Shown: positions 16,905-25,706 of the stretch, piece by piece | Layout of the letters: each line of letters opens with the position of its first letter | How positions within the stretch are numbered: the first letter of the stretch is position 1 | Assembly (NCBI GenBank): GCA_040222855.1 | Contig: JAVKCD010000019.1 | Coordinates: 1,013,955 to 1,077,954, forward strand | Source of the DNA: Phycisphaeraceae bacterium | Lineage (GTDB): Bacteria > Planctomycetota > Phycisphaerae > Phycisphaerales > Phycisphaeraceae | Length of the DNA stretch: 64,000 nt | Direction of reading: 5' to 3' | The notes under the pieces: model-generated | The model's database searches: none | Told to the model about the DNA's origin: nothing | What the model saw: only the letters and a program-made list of their open reading frames with translations | Position numbers and translations under genes: made by a program

Positions 16905-17756
16905 CTACGTTGCTGAATACCAGGAGGGTTCTAGATTTCGGAGGGATTCGATGCGTTTTTTGGTGGCGGGGTGGGTTGAGAAGAGTCCGGCGAGGCCTTC
17001 GCCTGAGAGGGGTTGGACGATGAACATGTGGTTCTGGGTGGAGGATGATCCCTGGAGGGGGATGCGTTTAGCGTAGGCGTCGAGTTTCTGGAGGGCTCCG
17101 ATGAGACCATCGGGTGAGCCGGCGATGCGGGCGGCGTCGGCATCGGCGATGAACTCGCGGGAGCGGCTGATGGCCATCTGGATGAGGGCTGCGGCGAAGG
17201 GGGCGCCGATGATCATGGCGATCATGACGATGGGGTTTACGTTGTCGCGGCTTCCGCCAAAGATGAGGAGCCACTGGGCTGCGTTGAGGGTGCCAGCGAT
17301 GATGGCGGCGATGGTGGAGATGAGGGTGTCGCGGTTCTTGATGTGTGCGAGTTCGTGGGCGATGACGCCTTCGAGTTCGTTGTAGTCGAGGAGTTGGAGG
17401 GCGCCTTCGGTGACGGCGACGGCGGCGTTTTTGGGGTTGCGTCCGGTGGCGAAGGCGTTGGGGGCCTGTTGTGGGCAGATGTAGACCTTGGGCATGGGGA
17501 GGCCGGCGTTGTTGGCGAGTCGCTCGACCATGGTGATGAGGTCGGGTGCGGTTTGGGGGGTAGCGAGTTGTCCGCGCATGGCGGAGATGGCGATTTTGTC
17601 GGAGAAGTAGAAGGAGATGATGGCGCCGAGTCCGCCGAAGAGTGCGGCGAGGATGACGCCTCGGGGCCCGCCGAGGACGGCGCCGAGGGCGACGATGAGG
17701 CCGAACATGAGTCCGAGGAGGATGGCGGTTTTGGTCTGGTTCCAGATGACGGTCAT
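16905..17756 (-). CDS. htpX: Membrane zinc metalloprotease HtpX-like
   Basis: A 283-residue integral-membrane M48 protease that degrades misfolded membrane proteins. Two N-terminal transmembrane segments (AILLGLMFGLIVALGAVLG and GVILAALFGGLGAIISFYF) precede a catalytic domain. The zinc motif HELAH lies in VIAHELAHIKNRD; a second hydrophobic pair follows, and the third zinc ligand Glu lies in SREFIADADAA. Length and order match HtpX. The ATG is at 17756. The gene is convergent with murD and has its own terminator. No heat-shock operator was recognised. Confidence 0.93.
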   Translation of the reverse strand: MTVIWNQTKTAILLGLMFGLIVALGAVLGGPRGVILAALFGGLGAIISFYFSDKIAISAMRGQLATPQTAPDLITMVERLANNAGLPMPKVYICPQQAPNAFATGRNPKNAAVAVTEGALQLLDYNELEGVIAHELAHIKNRDTLISTIAAIIAGTLNAAQWLLIFGGSRDNVNPIVMIAMIIGAPFAAALIQMAISRSREFIADADAARIAGSPDGLIGALQKLDAYAKRIPLQGSSSTQNHMFIVQPLSGEGLAGLFSTHPATKKRIESLRNLEPSWYSAT

Positions 17757-17932
17757 GGGTGTTTGTCTCTCCGGCAGCCCGTGTCGGGGCGTAGGTGCTG
17801 GTCGTGGTTATGACTTGAGTGTTGCAATCTTTATGCCGTATATGGGTGTCGGTTCGGGTGGTGGTGCAGTTCCGGCGTTGAGATGGCGTTTTGTGGCGGG
17901 GTTGCAGAAGGCGTGGGTTTTGGTTGTGGGGC

Positions 17933-17952
17933 CCCAGGGCTTCCGCCCTGGG
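17933..17952. repeat. Hairpin between TauE/SafE and htpX genes
   Basis: CCCAGGGC, loop TTCC, GCCCTGGG form a perfect 8-bp stem about 30 bases downstream of the minus-strand permease gene. It lacks a T-run and could mark the mRNA 3' end. Confidence 0.45.
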
Positions 17953-17980
17953 CTCGTGGGGCTGCTGGTCAGTTGGGGGC

Positions 17981-18793
17981 TCAGAGGGCGGCCATTTTGT
18001 AGGCGGAGAGTGCGAGGACGATGATGAGTGCGATGCGGACCTGCCGTGTTGGCAGGCTGTGGGTGAGGTTGGCTCCGAGTCGACCGCCTATGGCGGCGGT
18101 GGGTGCGAGCATGGCGGCGAGGAGGAGTCCGGTCCACCAGGGCATGCCGTGTTGGGCGAGGGTGGCGTTTTTGACGAGGGCGCCGATGGTGGCGGAGAGG
18201 CAGATGACGGCGGCGGAGTTGGCGATGGCGTTGCGGAGGGGCATGGCCATGATGGCTTGTTGCATGGGTACGGCTACTGCCCCGCCGCCGATGCCAAGGA
18301 GTCCTGCGACGACGCCCATGGCCCCGCCTGTGGAGGCGGAGGCGAGGGGTGTGATTCGGGCGTTGGCGGTGGTGTTGGAGGAGGGTTGGAGGAGTCGGTG
18401 GATGTTGAGAGCGATGACGTAGAGTTGGAAGAGGGCGAGGAGTCGTCCGAGCCAGATTCCGCCTTGGGGTCCCTGGAAGATGGGCAGGTTGCTGAGGGCG
18501 ACGCCCAGGACGACGCCAACGACGGCGAGGGGGATCATCCAGCGGAGGGCTTGGGGGATCATGGCACCGGCGCGTCGGTGTCGGAGGGCGCTGGGTACGG
18601 AGACGGCGATGTTCACGACCATGGCGGCGGCCTGGTAGAGATGCTGGTCGCGGCCGTAGCAGATGGTGAGGAGGGGGATGATGATGAGGGACCCGCCTAC
18701 GCCCAGGAGTCCGCCGAGGGTGCCGGCGGCGAGGCCGATGGAGGCGATGACGAGGAAGCCAAGGGTGGAGAGTTCGACCCAGGGGGCGTTCAT
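17981..18793 (-). CDS. TauE/SafE-family anion permease
   Basis: A 270-residue polytopic membrane protein of the TauE/SafE (DUF81) family. It has two repeats of four helices, each marked by the glycine-rich family motif: GTLGGLLGVGGSLIIIPLL near the N terminus and GVVAGLLGIGGGAVAVPM near the middle. Members export sulfite, sulfoacetate or other sulfur-containing or organic anions. No sulfur-metabolism gene is adjacent, so the substrate is unknown. The ATG start is at 18793, divergent from the 2-oxoglutarate dehydrogenase operon. Confidence 0.9.
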   Translation of the reverse strand: MNAPWVELSTLGFLVIASIGLAAGTLGGLLGVGGSLIIIPLLTICYGRDQHLYQAAAMVVNIAVSVPSALRHRRAGAMIPQALRWMIPLAVVGVVLGVALSNLPIFQGPQGGIWLGRLLALFQLYVIALNIHRLLQPSSNTTANARITPLASASTGGAMGVVAGLLGIGGGAVAVPMQQAIMAMPLRNAIANSAAVICLSATIGALVKNATLAQHGMPWWTGLLLAAMLAPTAAIGGRLGANLTHSLPTRQVRIALIIVLALSAYKMAAL

Positions 18794-18947
18794 GTGGGTG
18801 GATTTCGTGGTTGAGGGTTTGTTGGCGTGGGCGTTGTGGGGGGTATCATTGGTTACGGAAGACGAAGATGCACAGGGTTGGCATTGGCGGCCGATAGAGT
18901 CTGGAGCTTACTGGACTTGCCGCTGATGACGGCAGGTGGAGAACGTG

Positions 18948-21776
18948 ATGGAACATGAGTCAGATCAGCCGCTGCTTGACAGTTCGAGTCTTGCGTACGC
19001 GGAGTCTCTTTACGAACAGTATCTGAGTGACCCGGGGTCTGTGCCCGAGGACTGGGCGGCGGAGTTTCGGCGTTGGCAGGCGGGCCCGTTGGGGGAGCGT
19101 CGGACGCTGGAGCCTGGGTTCAGGCCGGGGAGTATTTTCCATGGAGGCCCGGCGGCGACAAACGGTGCGATGGTGCGTCGTGACGAGACGACGTCGGCGT
19201 TGCAGCATCATGTGGACCGGCTGATTCGGAACTACCGGGTTCGTGGTCACATTATTGCGAACATCAATCCGATTGGTGAGCCGTCGGCGCGGCCAGATGA
19301 GTTGACGCTGGACTGGTATGGGTTGGGGGAGGCGGACCTGGATCGGACGATCACCTCGTCGACGCTGCCGGGCAAGAATGTGTGGACGGTGCGAGAGGTG
19401 ATTGAGCTGCTGGAGCAGACGTACACGCGGTCGATTGGTGTGCAGTACATGCACATTGACAACCTTGGGGTTCGGGAGTGGCTTCAGAAGCGGATGGAGA
19501 CGACTCGGAACTCGGTGGGCCTGAGTCTGCGGGAGCAGATTCGTGTTCTGACGAAGTTGACGGACGCGGTGATTTTCGAGGAGTTTATTCAGAAGAAGTT
19601 TCTGGGTGCAAAGAGTTTTTCGCTGGAGGGTGCGGAGAGTCTGATTCCGCTATTGGACCTGACGATGGACAAGGCGGCGGATCAGGGGATTGTGGAGGTG
19701 GTGTTGGGGATGGCGCATCGTGGGCGGTTGAATGTGCTGCACAACATTGTGGGCAAGAGTGCGCAGCGGATATTCCGGGAGTTTGAGGATATTGATCCGA
19801 AGCTGTATCTGGGTGGCGGGGATGTGAAGTACCACCAGGGTTTTTCGGGCAAGTGGCTGAGTCGCACGGGTAAGAGTGTGCATTTGTCGCTTTGCTTTAA
19901 CCCGTCGCACCTGGAGTTTGTGAACCCGGTGGCTCTGGGTCGATTGCGGGCGAAGCAGGATCGGGCGGACCTGGGGACGCGCGGTGAGCGGAGCATGTGT
20001 CTGCAGATCCACGGGGATGCGGCGTTTATTGGTGAGGGTGTGGTGCAGGAAACATTGAACCTGAGCAGTCTGGATGGGTATGCGACAGGCGGGACGCTGC
20101 ACATCATTTTGAATAACCAGATCGGGTTTACGACCGGTCCTGATGATGCGCGATCGACGCGGTATTCATCGGATATCGCGAAGATGCTGCAGATCCCGAT
20201 TTTCCATGTGAATGGTGAGAATCCGGAGGCGGTGGCGGCGACGGTGCGGCTGGCGATGGATTTCCGTATGGCGTTTAAGCGTGATGTGGTGATCGATCTG
20301 TACTGCTATCGGCGTCGGGGTCATAACGAGGCGGATGAGCCGGCGTACACGCAGCCGAAGATGTACAAGGCGATCCGTTCGCGGCCGTCGTTGCTTAAGT
20401 CGTATACCGAGGAGCTTGTGAAGCTCGAGGGTTTGTCGGCGGAGGATGCGGAGCGGGTTTCGAAGCGGCGGACTCAGGTGCTTGAGAAGGACCTGGATGA
20501 GTCGTGGGGTGCGAACTCGGCGCCGACGCATGATTTTGAGCTGACGGGGTTCTGGGGTGGTTATGTGGGCGGGACGGAGAAGACGGTGCCGGATGTGGAG
20601 ACCGGGTTGCCGGTGGATGAGTTGAAGGGCTTGCTTAAGAAGCTCAACACGATGCCGGAGGGCTTTACGCATCACCCGAAGCTGCGTCGGTTTTTCGAGG
20701 CGCGGGACGGGATGATTGCGGGTGAGAAGCCGTTGGACTGGGCGACGGCGGAGGCGCTGGCGTTTGGTTCGCTGGCGGTGGGTGGTCATCGGGTGCGTTT
20801 GAGTGGTCAGGATTGTCAGCGGGGGACGTTCTCGCATCGTCATGCGGTGCTGCATGATGCCGAGACGGATGCGATTTATGAGCCGCTTAATGCGTTGTCG
20901 GAGGATCAGGCATCGGTCGAGATCTACAACAGCCCGTTGTCTGAGGTGGCGGTGCTGGCGTTTGATTACGGCTATTCGCTGGATTATCCGTCGGCGTTGG
21001 TGTGCTGGGAGGCGCAGTTCGGGGACTTTGTGAATGTGGCGCAGGTGATCATTGACCAGTTCATCGCATCGGCGGAGGACAAATGGCGGCGGTTGTCGAA
21101 CGTGACGATGTTGCTGCCGCATGGTTTTGAGGGTCAGGGACCGGAGCACTCGTCGGCGCGGCTGGAGCGATGGCTGGTGTTGACGGCGGAGCACAACTTC
21201 CAGGTGGCGATGCCTTCGACGCCGGCGCAGTATTTCCATCTGCTTCGTCGTCAGGTGGTTCGGCCCTGGCGGAAGCCGTTGTTTGTGATGACGCCTAAGA
21301 GTCTGCTGCGGAACCCGGCGTGCACGAGTTCGCTGGAGGATCTGGCGGTGGGGACGTACCGTCGGTTTATCCCTGACGACCCGGCGATCGAGCCGGGAAA
21401 GGTGCGGCGGATTCTGTTGTGTTCGGGGAAGATTTATTACGAGCTGCTGGCACGTCGTGAAGAGGGTGGGCATGAGGACGTGGCGATCTGCCGAGTGGAG
21501 CAGTTTTATCCGTTCAAGGACCCGATGTTCTTTGAGATGCTGGAGGCTTATCCGGCGGAGACGCCTGTGACTTGGGTGCAGGAGGAACCGGAGAACATGG
21601 GGGCGTGGCCATTTATGAAGAACCGGTTCCCGGGTCGGATCCATGATCGTCATCCGTTTACGCATGTGAGTCGGTTGGCGTCGGCGTCGCCGGCGTCGGG
21701 GTCGAAGGCGGCGCACGAGTTGGAGCAGGAGGAGGTGCTGTCGCAGGCGTTTGCGGGGGCCCCGGTGCATGCGTGA
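18948..21776 (+). CDS. sucA: 2-oxoglutarate dehydrogenase E1 component
   Basis: Thiamine-diphosphate-dependent decarboxylase of the TCA-cycle 2-oxoglutarate dehydrogenase complex. About 942 residues: the N-terminal E1 segment includes LAYAESLYEQYLSDPGSVPEDW, followed by GMAHRGRLNVL and the ThDP motif GDAAFIGEGVVQE...ILNNQIGFTT. Toward the C terminus come GQDCQRGTFSHRHAVLHD, LPHGFEGQGPEHSSARLER and the closing QEEPENMGAW. The ATG at 18948 is chosen because GGAG lies 8 bases upstream; an in-frame GTG at 18936 is the alternative. It heads the cluster sucA-sucB-orf-lpd. Confidence 0.97.
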   Translation: MEHESDQPLLDSSSLAYAESLYEQYLSDPGSVPEDWAAEFRRWQAGPLGERRTLEPGFRPGSIFHGGPAATNGAMVRRDETTSALQHHVDRLIRNYRVRGHIIANINPIGEPSARPDELTLDWYGLGEADLDRTITSSTLPGKNVWTVREVIELLEQTYTRSIGVQYMHIDNLGVREWLQKRMETTRNSVGLSLREQIRVLTKLTDAVIFEEFIQKKFLGAKSFSLEGAESLIPLLDLTMDKAADQGIVEVVLGMAHRGRLNVLHNIVGKSAQRIFREFEDIDPKLYLGGGDVKYHQGFSGKWLSRTGKSVHLSLCFNPSHLEFVNPVALGRLRAKQDRADLGTRGERSMCLQIHGDAAFIGEGVVQETLNLSSLDGYATGGTLHIILNNQIGFTTGPDDARSTRYSSDIAKMLQIPIFHVNGENPEAVAATVRLAMDFRMAFKRDVVIDLYCYRRRGHNEADEPAYTQPKMYKAIRSRPSLLKSYTEELVKLEGLSAEDAERVSKRRTQVLEKDLDESWGANSAPTHDFELTGFWGGYVGGTEKTVPDVETGLPVDELKGLLKKLNTMPEGFTHHPKLRRFFEARDGMIAGEKPLDWATAEALAFGSLAVGGHRVRLSGQDCQRGTFSHRHAVLHDAETDAIYEPLNALSEDQASVEIYNSPLSEVAVLAFDYGYSLDYPSALVCWEAQFGDFVNVAQVIIDQFIASAEDKWRRLSNVTMLLPHGFEGQGPEHSSARLERWLVLTAEHNFQVAMPSTPAQYFHLLRRQVVRPWRKPLFVMTPKSLLRNPACTSSLEDLAVGTYRRFIPDDPAIEPGKVRRILLCSGKIYYELLARREEGGHEDVAICRVEQFYPFKDPMFFEMLEAYPAETPVTWVQEEPENMGAWPFMKNRFPGRIHDRHPFTHVSRLASASPASGSKAAHELEQEEVLSQAFAGAPVHA

Positions 21777-21888
21777 GTGGGGGCTGCGGGGCGGGTGTTC
21801 GCAGTTGGGGTCTGGTGGGTAGTATGGGGTTAGAGTTGAGTCCGCCGTTGGAACAAGCAGGAGCCCTCGATATTGAGGGATGTGAGAC

Positions 21889-23262
21889 ATGGCCGTCGAA
21901 CTGACCGTCCCCGAAGTGGGCGAATCGATTACTGAGGTTGAGATTGGCAAGTGGCTCAAGAGTGAGGGGGACGCCGTTTCGAAGGACGAGACGCTTTGTG
22001 AGATCGAGACGGACAAGGTGACGCTGGAGTTGCCTGCGCCGGCTGACGGGGTGGTTGGGAAGCTGCTGAAGAAGCAGGGGGAAGCGGCGAGTGTGGGGGA
22101 TGTGATTGGTTATCTGGAAGAGGGGGGAAGTGGGTCGAAGTCGAAATCGGCGTCGAAGCCGAAGGCTGCGAAGGCGTCTGAGTCCTCGAAGAAAACCGCG
22201 TCCTCGAAGAAGGCGGAGCCTGCGAAGGCATCATCTGATACGGCTGATTCGAGTGGGAATGGGGCGGCGAAGTCGGAGCGGGAGGCGGCGCAGAAGGCGG
22301 ATGGCAAGCTGGTGATGCCGGCGGCGCAGGTGCTGCTGGAGAAGCACGGGCTCACGGCGTCGGAGGTCGAGGCGACGGGTCCGGGAGGTCGGTTGCTCAA
22401 GGAGGATGTGCTGGCTCATGTGGCGGGTGGCAAGCCTGAGATCAGTGCGCCTCCCCCGCCGGCGTCATCCTCATCGTCGTCTCAACGGTCATCGGAGACC
22501 GGGGCAGCGTCGTCGAAGGCAGATTCTTCGTCGAAGGCGGCTTCGAGTTCGGGGGAGTCGGATGCGTTGGAGGAGGTGGTGCCGATGACGCCTCTGCGGC
22601 GTCGGGTGGCGGAGCATCTGAAGAATGCGCAGAACACGGCGGCGCTGCTGACGACGTTTAATGAGATTGACATGTCGGCGGTGATGGCCCTTCGGAGTCA
22701 GTACAAGGAGGGGTTTGAGAAGAAGCATGGGGTGAAGCTGGGGTTCATGTCGTTTTTCGTGAAGGCGGCGATTGATGCGCTTCGGCAGATTCCTGCGGTG
22801 AACGCGGAGATCCGGGGGACGGACATTGTTTATAAGAATCACTATGACATCGGGATTGCGGTGTCGGCTCCGAAGGGGCTGGTGGTGCCGGTGTTGCGGC
22901 GGGCGGAGCGGATGAGCTTTGCGGATATTGAGAAGGGGATCGGGGATCTGGCGGCGCGGATCAAGGCGAACCAGTTGAAGATCGATGAGATGCAGGGTGG
23001 GACGTTTACGATCACCAATGGTGGGATTTTCGGGAGTCTGCTGTCGACGCCTATTGTGAACTACCCGCAGTCGGCGGTGCTGGGGATGCACGCGATTCAG
23101 GAGCGGCCGGTGGCGGTGGACGGGCAGGTGGTCGTGCGGCCGATGATGTATGTCGCGCTGACGTATGACCATCGGCTGATTGATGGTCGTGAGGCGGTGA
23201 CGTTCTTGGTGCGGATGAAGCAGGTGCTTGAGGACCCGTCGCGGATGTTGTTGGAGGCTTGA
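21889..23262 (+). CDS. sucB: Dihydrolipoyllysine succinyltransferase (2-oxoglutarate dehydrogenase E2)
   Basis: Transfers the succinyl group to CoA in the 2-oxoglutarate dehydrogenase core. A single N-terminal lipoyl domain carries the lipoylated Lys in [13 protein letters not shown] (about residue 43). A Lys/Ala/Ser linker, a peripheral-subunit-binding domain ([14 protein letters not shown]...[12 protein letters not shown]), a second Ser-rich linker and the catalytic domain follow. The active-site [11 protein letters not shown] lies near the C terminus. Length is 457 residues. The ATG is at 21889, 112 bases after sucA. Both linkers are unusually rich in Ser/Lys, which is normal for flexible swinging arms. 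Confidence 0.97.
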   Translation: MAVELTVPEVGESITEVEIGKWLKSEGDAVSKDETLCEIETDKVTLELPAPADGVVGKLLKKQGEAASVGDVIGYLEEGGSGSKSKSASKPKAAKASESSKKTASSKKAEPAKASSDTADSSGNGAAKSEREAAQKADGKLVMPAAQVLLEKHGLTASEVEATGPGGRLLKEDVLAHVAGGKPEISAPPPPASSSSSSQRSSETGAASSKADSSSKAASSSGESDALEEVVPMTPLRRRVAEHLKNAQNTAALLTTFNEIDMSAVMALRSQYKEGFEKKHGVKLGFMSFFVKAAIDALRQIPAVNAEIRGTDIVYKNHYDIGIAVSAPKGLVVPVLRRAERMSFADIEKGIGDLAARIKANQLKIDEMQGGTFTITNGGIFGSLLSTPIVNYPQSAVLGMHAIQERPVAVDGQVVVRPMMYVALTYDHRLIDGREAVTFLVRMKQVLEDPSRMLLEA

Positions 23263-23263
23263 G

Positions 23264-23728
23264 GTGGGGGAGAGTCCTGAAGAGATCCGTGGGGAGGCTC
23301 AATCAGATGAAATGCCTCGGGTAGTCAAGCAACGTGCGCATCGACGGCGACTACGCATCACTCTCAAGGTCTTTGGCGTAGCTATTGGGGGCTTTCTGGT
23401 GTGGCCAGTTGGTCGTGCATTGACAGGTGAAACCGAGCCTTGGGATAGTCCCACCTACTGGTATTGGATTTTATGCTTCATTAGCGGCCTTCTGGCGGGT
23501 TCTCAGTTTCGGCGTCGTTTATTCGTAGGTGGATTTCTTGCGTTGCTTGGGCAGGTTCTCTACATGCAAGCTGTCTATCTCCCCAGTCTTCCTGGGGGAG
23601 ATCCTGTCATTCTCCCAGCCTATATCTCGGTACCGTTATTCGCGGGGATACCTGTTATGGTTGGCATGTTTATCGGAGCGTTGATCTTCTGGGCGGTATT
23701 GAGCGTTTACCCAAGTTCTCGAAGTTAG
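23264..23728 (+). CDS. Small polytopic membrane protein inside the 2-oxoglutarate dehydrogenase locus
   Basis: About 154 residues of unknown function, starting one base after the sucB stop. About four hydrophobic segments are visible: VFGVAIGGFLVWPVG, WYWILCFISGLLAG, LFVGGFLALLGQVLYM and LFAGIPVMVGMFIGALIFWAVL. A basic N terminus (VKQRAHRRRLRI) precedes them. The GTG at 23264 has GGAGG 6 bases upstream; the ATG at 23312 is the alternative. Codon and base use look less G-rich than sucB and lpd, so the gene may be a later insertion into the operon. I recognise no family. Confidence 0.7.
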   Translation: MGESPEEIRGEAQSDEMPRVVKQRAHRRRLRITLKVFGVAIGGFLVWPVGRALTGETEPWDSPTYWYWILCFISGLLAGSQFRRRLFVGGFLALLGQVLYMQAVYLPSLPGGDPVILPAYISVPLFAGIPVMVGMFIGALIFWAVLSVYPSSRS

Positions 23729-23745
23729 AGGCTCTGCCTCTGGAT

Positions 23746-25152
23746 ATGGATGCTGTGATGAGTGATCAGACACACGATCTCTTGGTGATTGGTGCGGGGC
23801 CGGGTGGTTATGTGGCGGCGATACGGGGGGCGCAGCTGGGGTTGGATGTGGCTTGTGTGGATGAGCACGAGGCGCTTGGGGGGACGTGTCTGCGGGTGGG
23901 GTGTATTCCGTCGAAGGCGCTGCTGGAGTCTTCGGAGCATTTTGAGGTGGCGGGGCATCATCTGGGGGATCACGGGGTGAGGGTGTCGGGGGTGGAGTTG
24001 GACCTGGGGGCGATGATGGCGCGGAAGGACAAGGTGGTGGGGAACCTGACGAAGGGGATCGCGGGGCTGTTTAAGAAGAACAAGATCACGCGGTATCACG
24101 GGCGGGCTGCGTTTAACGAGGATCGGACGGTGTCGATTTCTTCGGGGAAAGATGACGGGGCAGTGGTGCGGGCGGAGAACTATCTGATTGCGACGGGTTC
24201 TACGCCTATCTCGCTGCCGGGGGTGGACCTGGGGCATGCGCGGATTGACACGTCGACCGAGGCGATTGCTTACGAGGATGTGCCCAAGACGATGGCGGTG
24301 ATCGGGGCGGGGGCGATCGGGTTGGAGTTGGGGTCGGTGTGGCGGCGGCTGGGGGCTGAGGTGACGGTGATCGAGTATCTGGATTACATCCTGCCGGGGA
24401 TTGATCGGGAGATCGCGGATGAGGCGCAGAAGGTGTTTACGAAGCAGGGATTGGCGTTCATGCTGGGGTCGCGGGTGACTGGGGCGATGGGCAAGCCTCA
24501 CAATGTGACGGTGCAGGTGGAGGGGCGTGATCCGTTGACGTTTGATCGGGTGCTGGTGGCGGTGGGTCGGCGGCCGAACACGGAGGGGTTGAATCTGGAG
24601 GCGGTTGGGCTGAGTGTGGATGATCGGGGGAAGATCAAGACGGACTCGCACTTCGAGACGTCGGCGGATCATATTTACGCGGTCGGCGATGTGATTGCGG
24701 GGCCGATGCTGGCGCACAAGGCGGAGGAAGAGGGGGTGGCGTGTGTGGAGCACTTGGTGACGGGGGCGTCGCACATCGATTACGACGCGATCCCGGCGAT
24801 TGTGTACACGGAGCCGGAGATTGCTTCGGTGGGCAAGACGGAGCAGCAACTGGCGGAAGCGGGGGTTGAGTTCAAGAAGGGGGTGTTCCCGTTCTTGGGT
24901 AACGGGCGGGCGCAGGCGATCAATGCGGCGGGCGGGCGGGTGAAGATTCTGGCGGACGCGACGACGGATCGGCTGCTGGGGGTGCACATCATCGGGCGGT
25001 CGGCGGGGGACCTGATCGCTGAGGCGGCGGTGGCGATGGCAATGCATGCCTCGGCGGAGGACATCGCCCGGGCACCCCATGCGCACCCGACGCTGGCTGA
25101 GGCGTTGAAGGAGGCGGCGTTGGGGGTGGATGGCCGGACGATCCATATGTGA
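23746..25152 (+). CDS. lpdA: Dihydrolipoyl dehydrogenase (E3)
   Basis: FAD-dependent enzyme that reoxidises dihydrolipoamide with NAD+ for the 2-oxoglutarate (and other) dehydrogenase complexes. The N-terminal FAD site is VIGAGPGGYVAA, the redox disulfide lies in GGTCLRVGCIPSKALL, the NAD site is VIGAGAIGLELGSVW, and the C-terminal catalytic His-Glu pair is in HAHPTLAEA. Length is 468 residues. Two in-frame ATGs (23746 and 23758) are close together and neither has a strong ribosome site; I kept the first. It is the last gene of the 2-oxoglutarate dehydrogenase cluster. Confidence 0.97.
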   Translation: MDAVMSDQTHDLLVIGAGPGGYVAAIRGAQLGLDVACVDEHEALGGTCLRVGCIPSKALLESSEHFEVAGHHLGDHGVRVSGVELDLGAMMARKDKVVGNLTKGIAGLFKKNKITRYHGRAAFNEDRTVSISSGKDDGAVVRAENYLIATGSTPISLPGVDLGHARIDTSTEAIAYEDVPKTMAVIGAGAIGLELGSVWRRLGAEVTVIEYLDYILPGIDREIADEAQKVFTKQGLAFMLGSRVTGAMGKPHNVTVQVEGRDPLTFDRVLVAVGRRPNTEGLNLEAVGLSVDDRGKIKTDSHFETSADHIYAVGDVIAGPMLAHKAEEEGVACVEHLVTGASHIDYDAIPAIVYTEPEIASVGKTEQQLAEAGVEFKKGVFPFLGNGRAQAINAAGGRVKILADATTDRLLGVHIIGRSAGDLIAEAAVAMAMHASAEDIARAPHAHPTLAEALKEAALGVDGRTIHM

Positions 25153-25219
25153 TGAGATTGGTGGCGGGGTGGTTATACTCTTGGTTGCTTAGACCTTGTG
25201 CTTGAAGCGAAGGAACGCC

Positions 25220-25705
25220 ATGAGTCGATTTGTCCTGCTGTTAAGTGCGTCGCTGATGATTCTGGTGGCTGGTTGTGCGGGTGGTCCATCGACCTATCGG
25301 CAGCCGAAGATTATTCCTGAGGGGGCGGTGCCGATTCTCCGTCAGCACGTTGGGGAGGTTGGTGGCCCGGCGTTCCCGGGGTTGTATGTGATTCGGACGC
25401 AGCGTGGTTTTGACAACGCGGGTCTGGTGCGGCCGGATCGGTTCCAGGTAGATTTTGCATCGGATATGGTGTTGTTGTTTGCTGTGGGGAACGTGAGTGA
25501 ACGTGGGCACTGGGCGCGGATTGAGTCGGTGCTTGCGAAGGATGGGGAGTATGTGGTGCGGTGTCGGTACAACTCGCCGGGCGGGGTTCCGGCTCAGGGT
25601 CGGTATCGCCCGTTTGCGATGGTGGTGGTTCCCCGGAGTGATATTACGGAGGCCCGGCCGGTGTTATTGAGGTCGCGGGGGTTGCAGCCGCCCGGGGGTT
25701 ATTGA
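25220..25705 (+). CDS. Small lipoprotein, possibly PrcB C-terminal-like
   Basis: A 161-residue exported lipoprotein. The ATG at 25220 follows AAGGAA, and the signal peptide ends in a lipobox (ILVAGC). The mature part has a central segment, DMVLLFAVGN to YRPFAMVVVP, whose pattern of beta strands recalls the PrcB C-terminal domain found in protease-complex proteins. That resemblance is weak and only by eye. It follows lpd by 67 bases and converges on the giant kinase gene with one base between the stops. No function is assigned. Confidence 0.65.
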   Translation: MSRFVLLLSASLMILVAGCAGGPSTYRQPKIIPEGAVPILRQHVGEVGGPAFPGLYVIRTQRGFDNAGLVRPDRFQVDFASDMVLLFAVGNVSERGHWARIESVLAKDGEYVVRCRYNSPGGVPAQGRYRPFAMVVVPRSDITEARPVLLRSRGLQPPGGY

Positions 25706-25706
25706 G

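Noticed and set aside
20166..22016. 616-residue minus-strand open frame opposite sucA/sucB
   Set aside because: The shadow of two certain genes; high Arg/His content and no recognisable domain.
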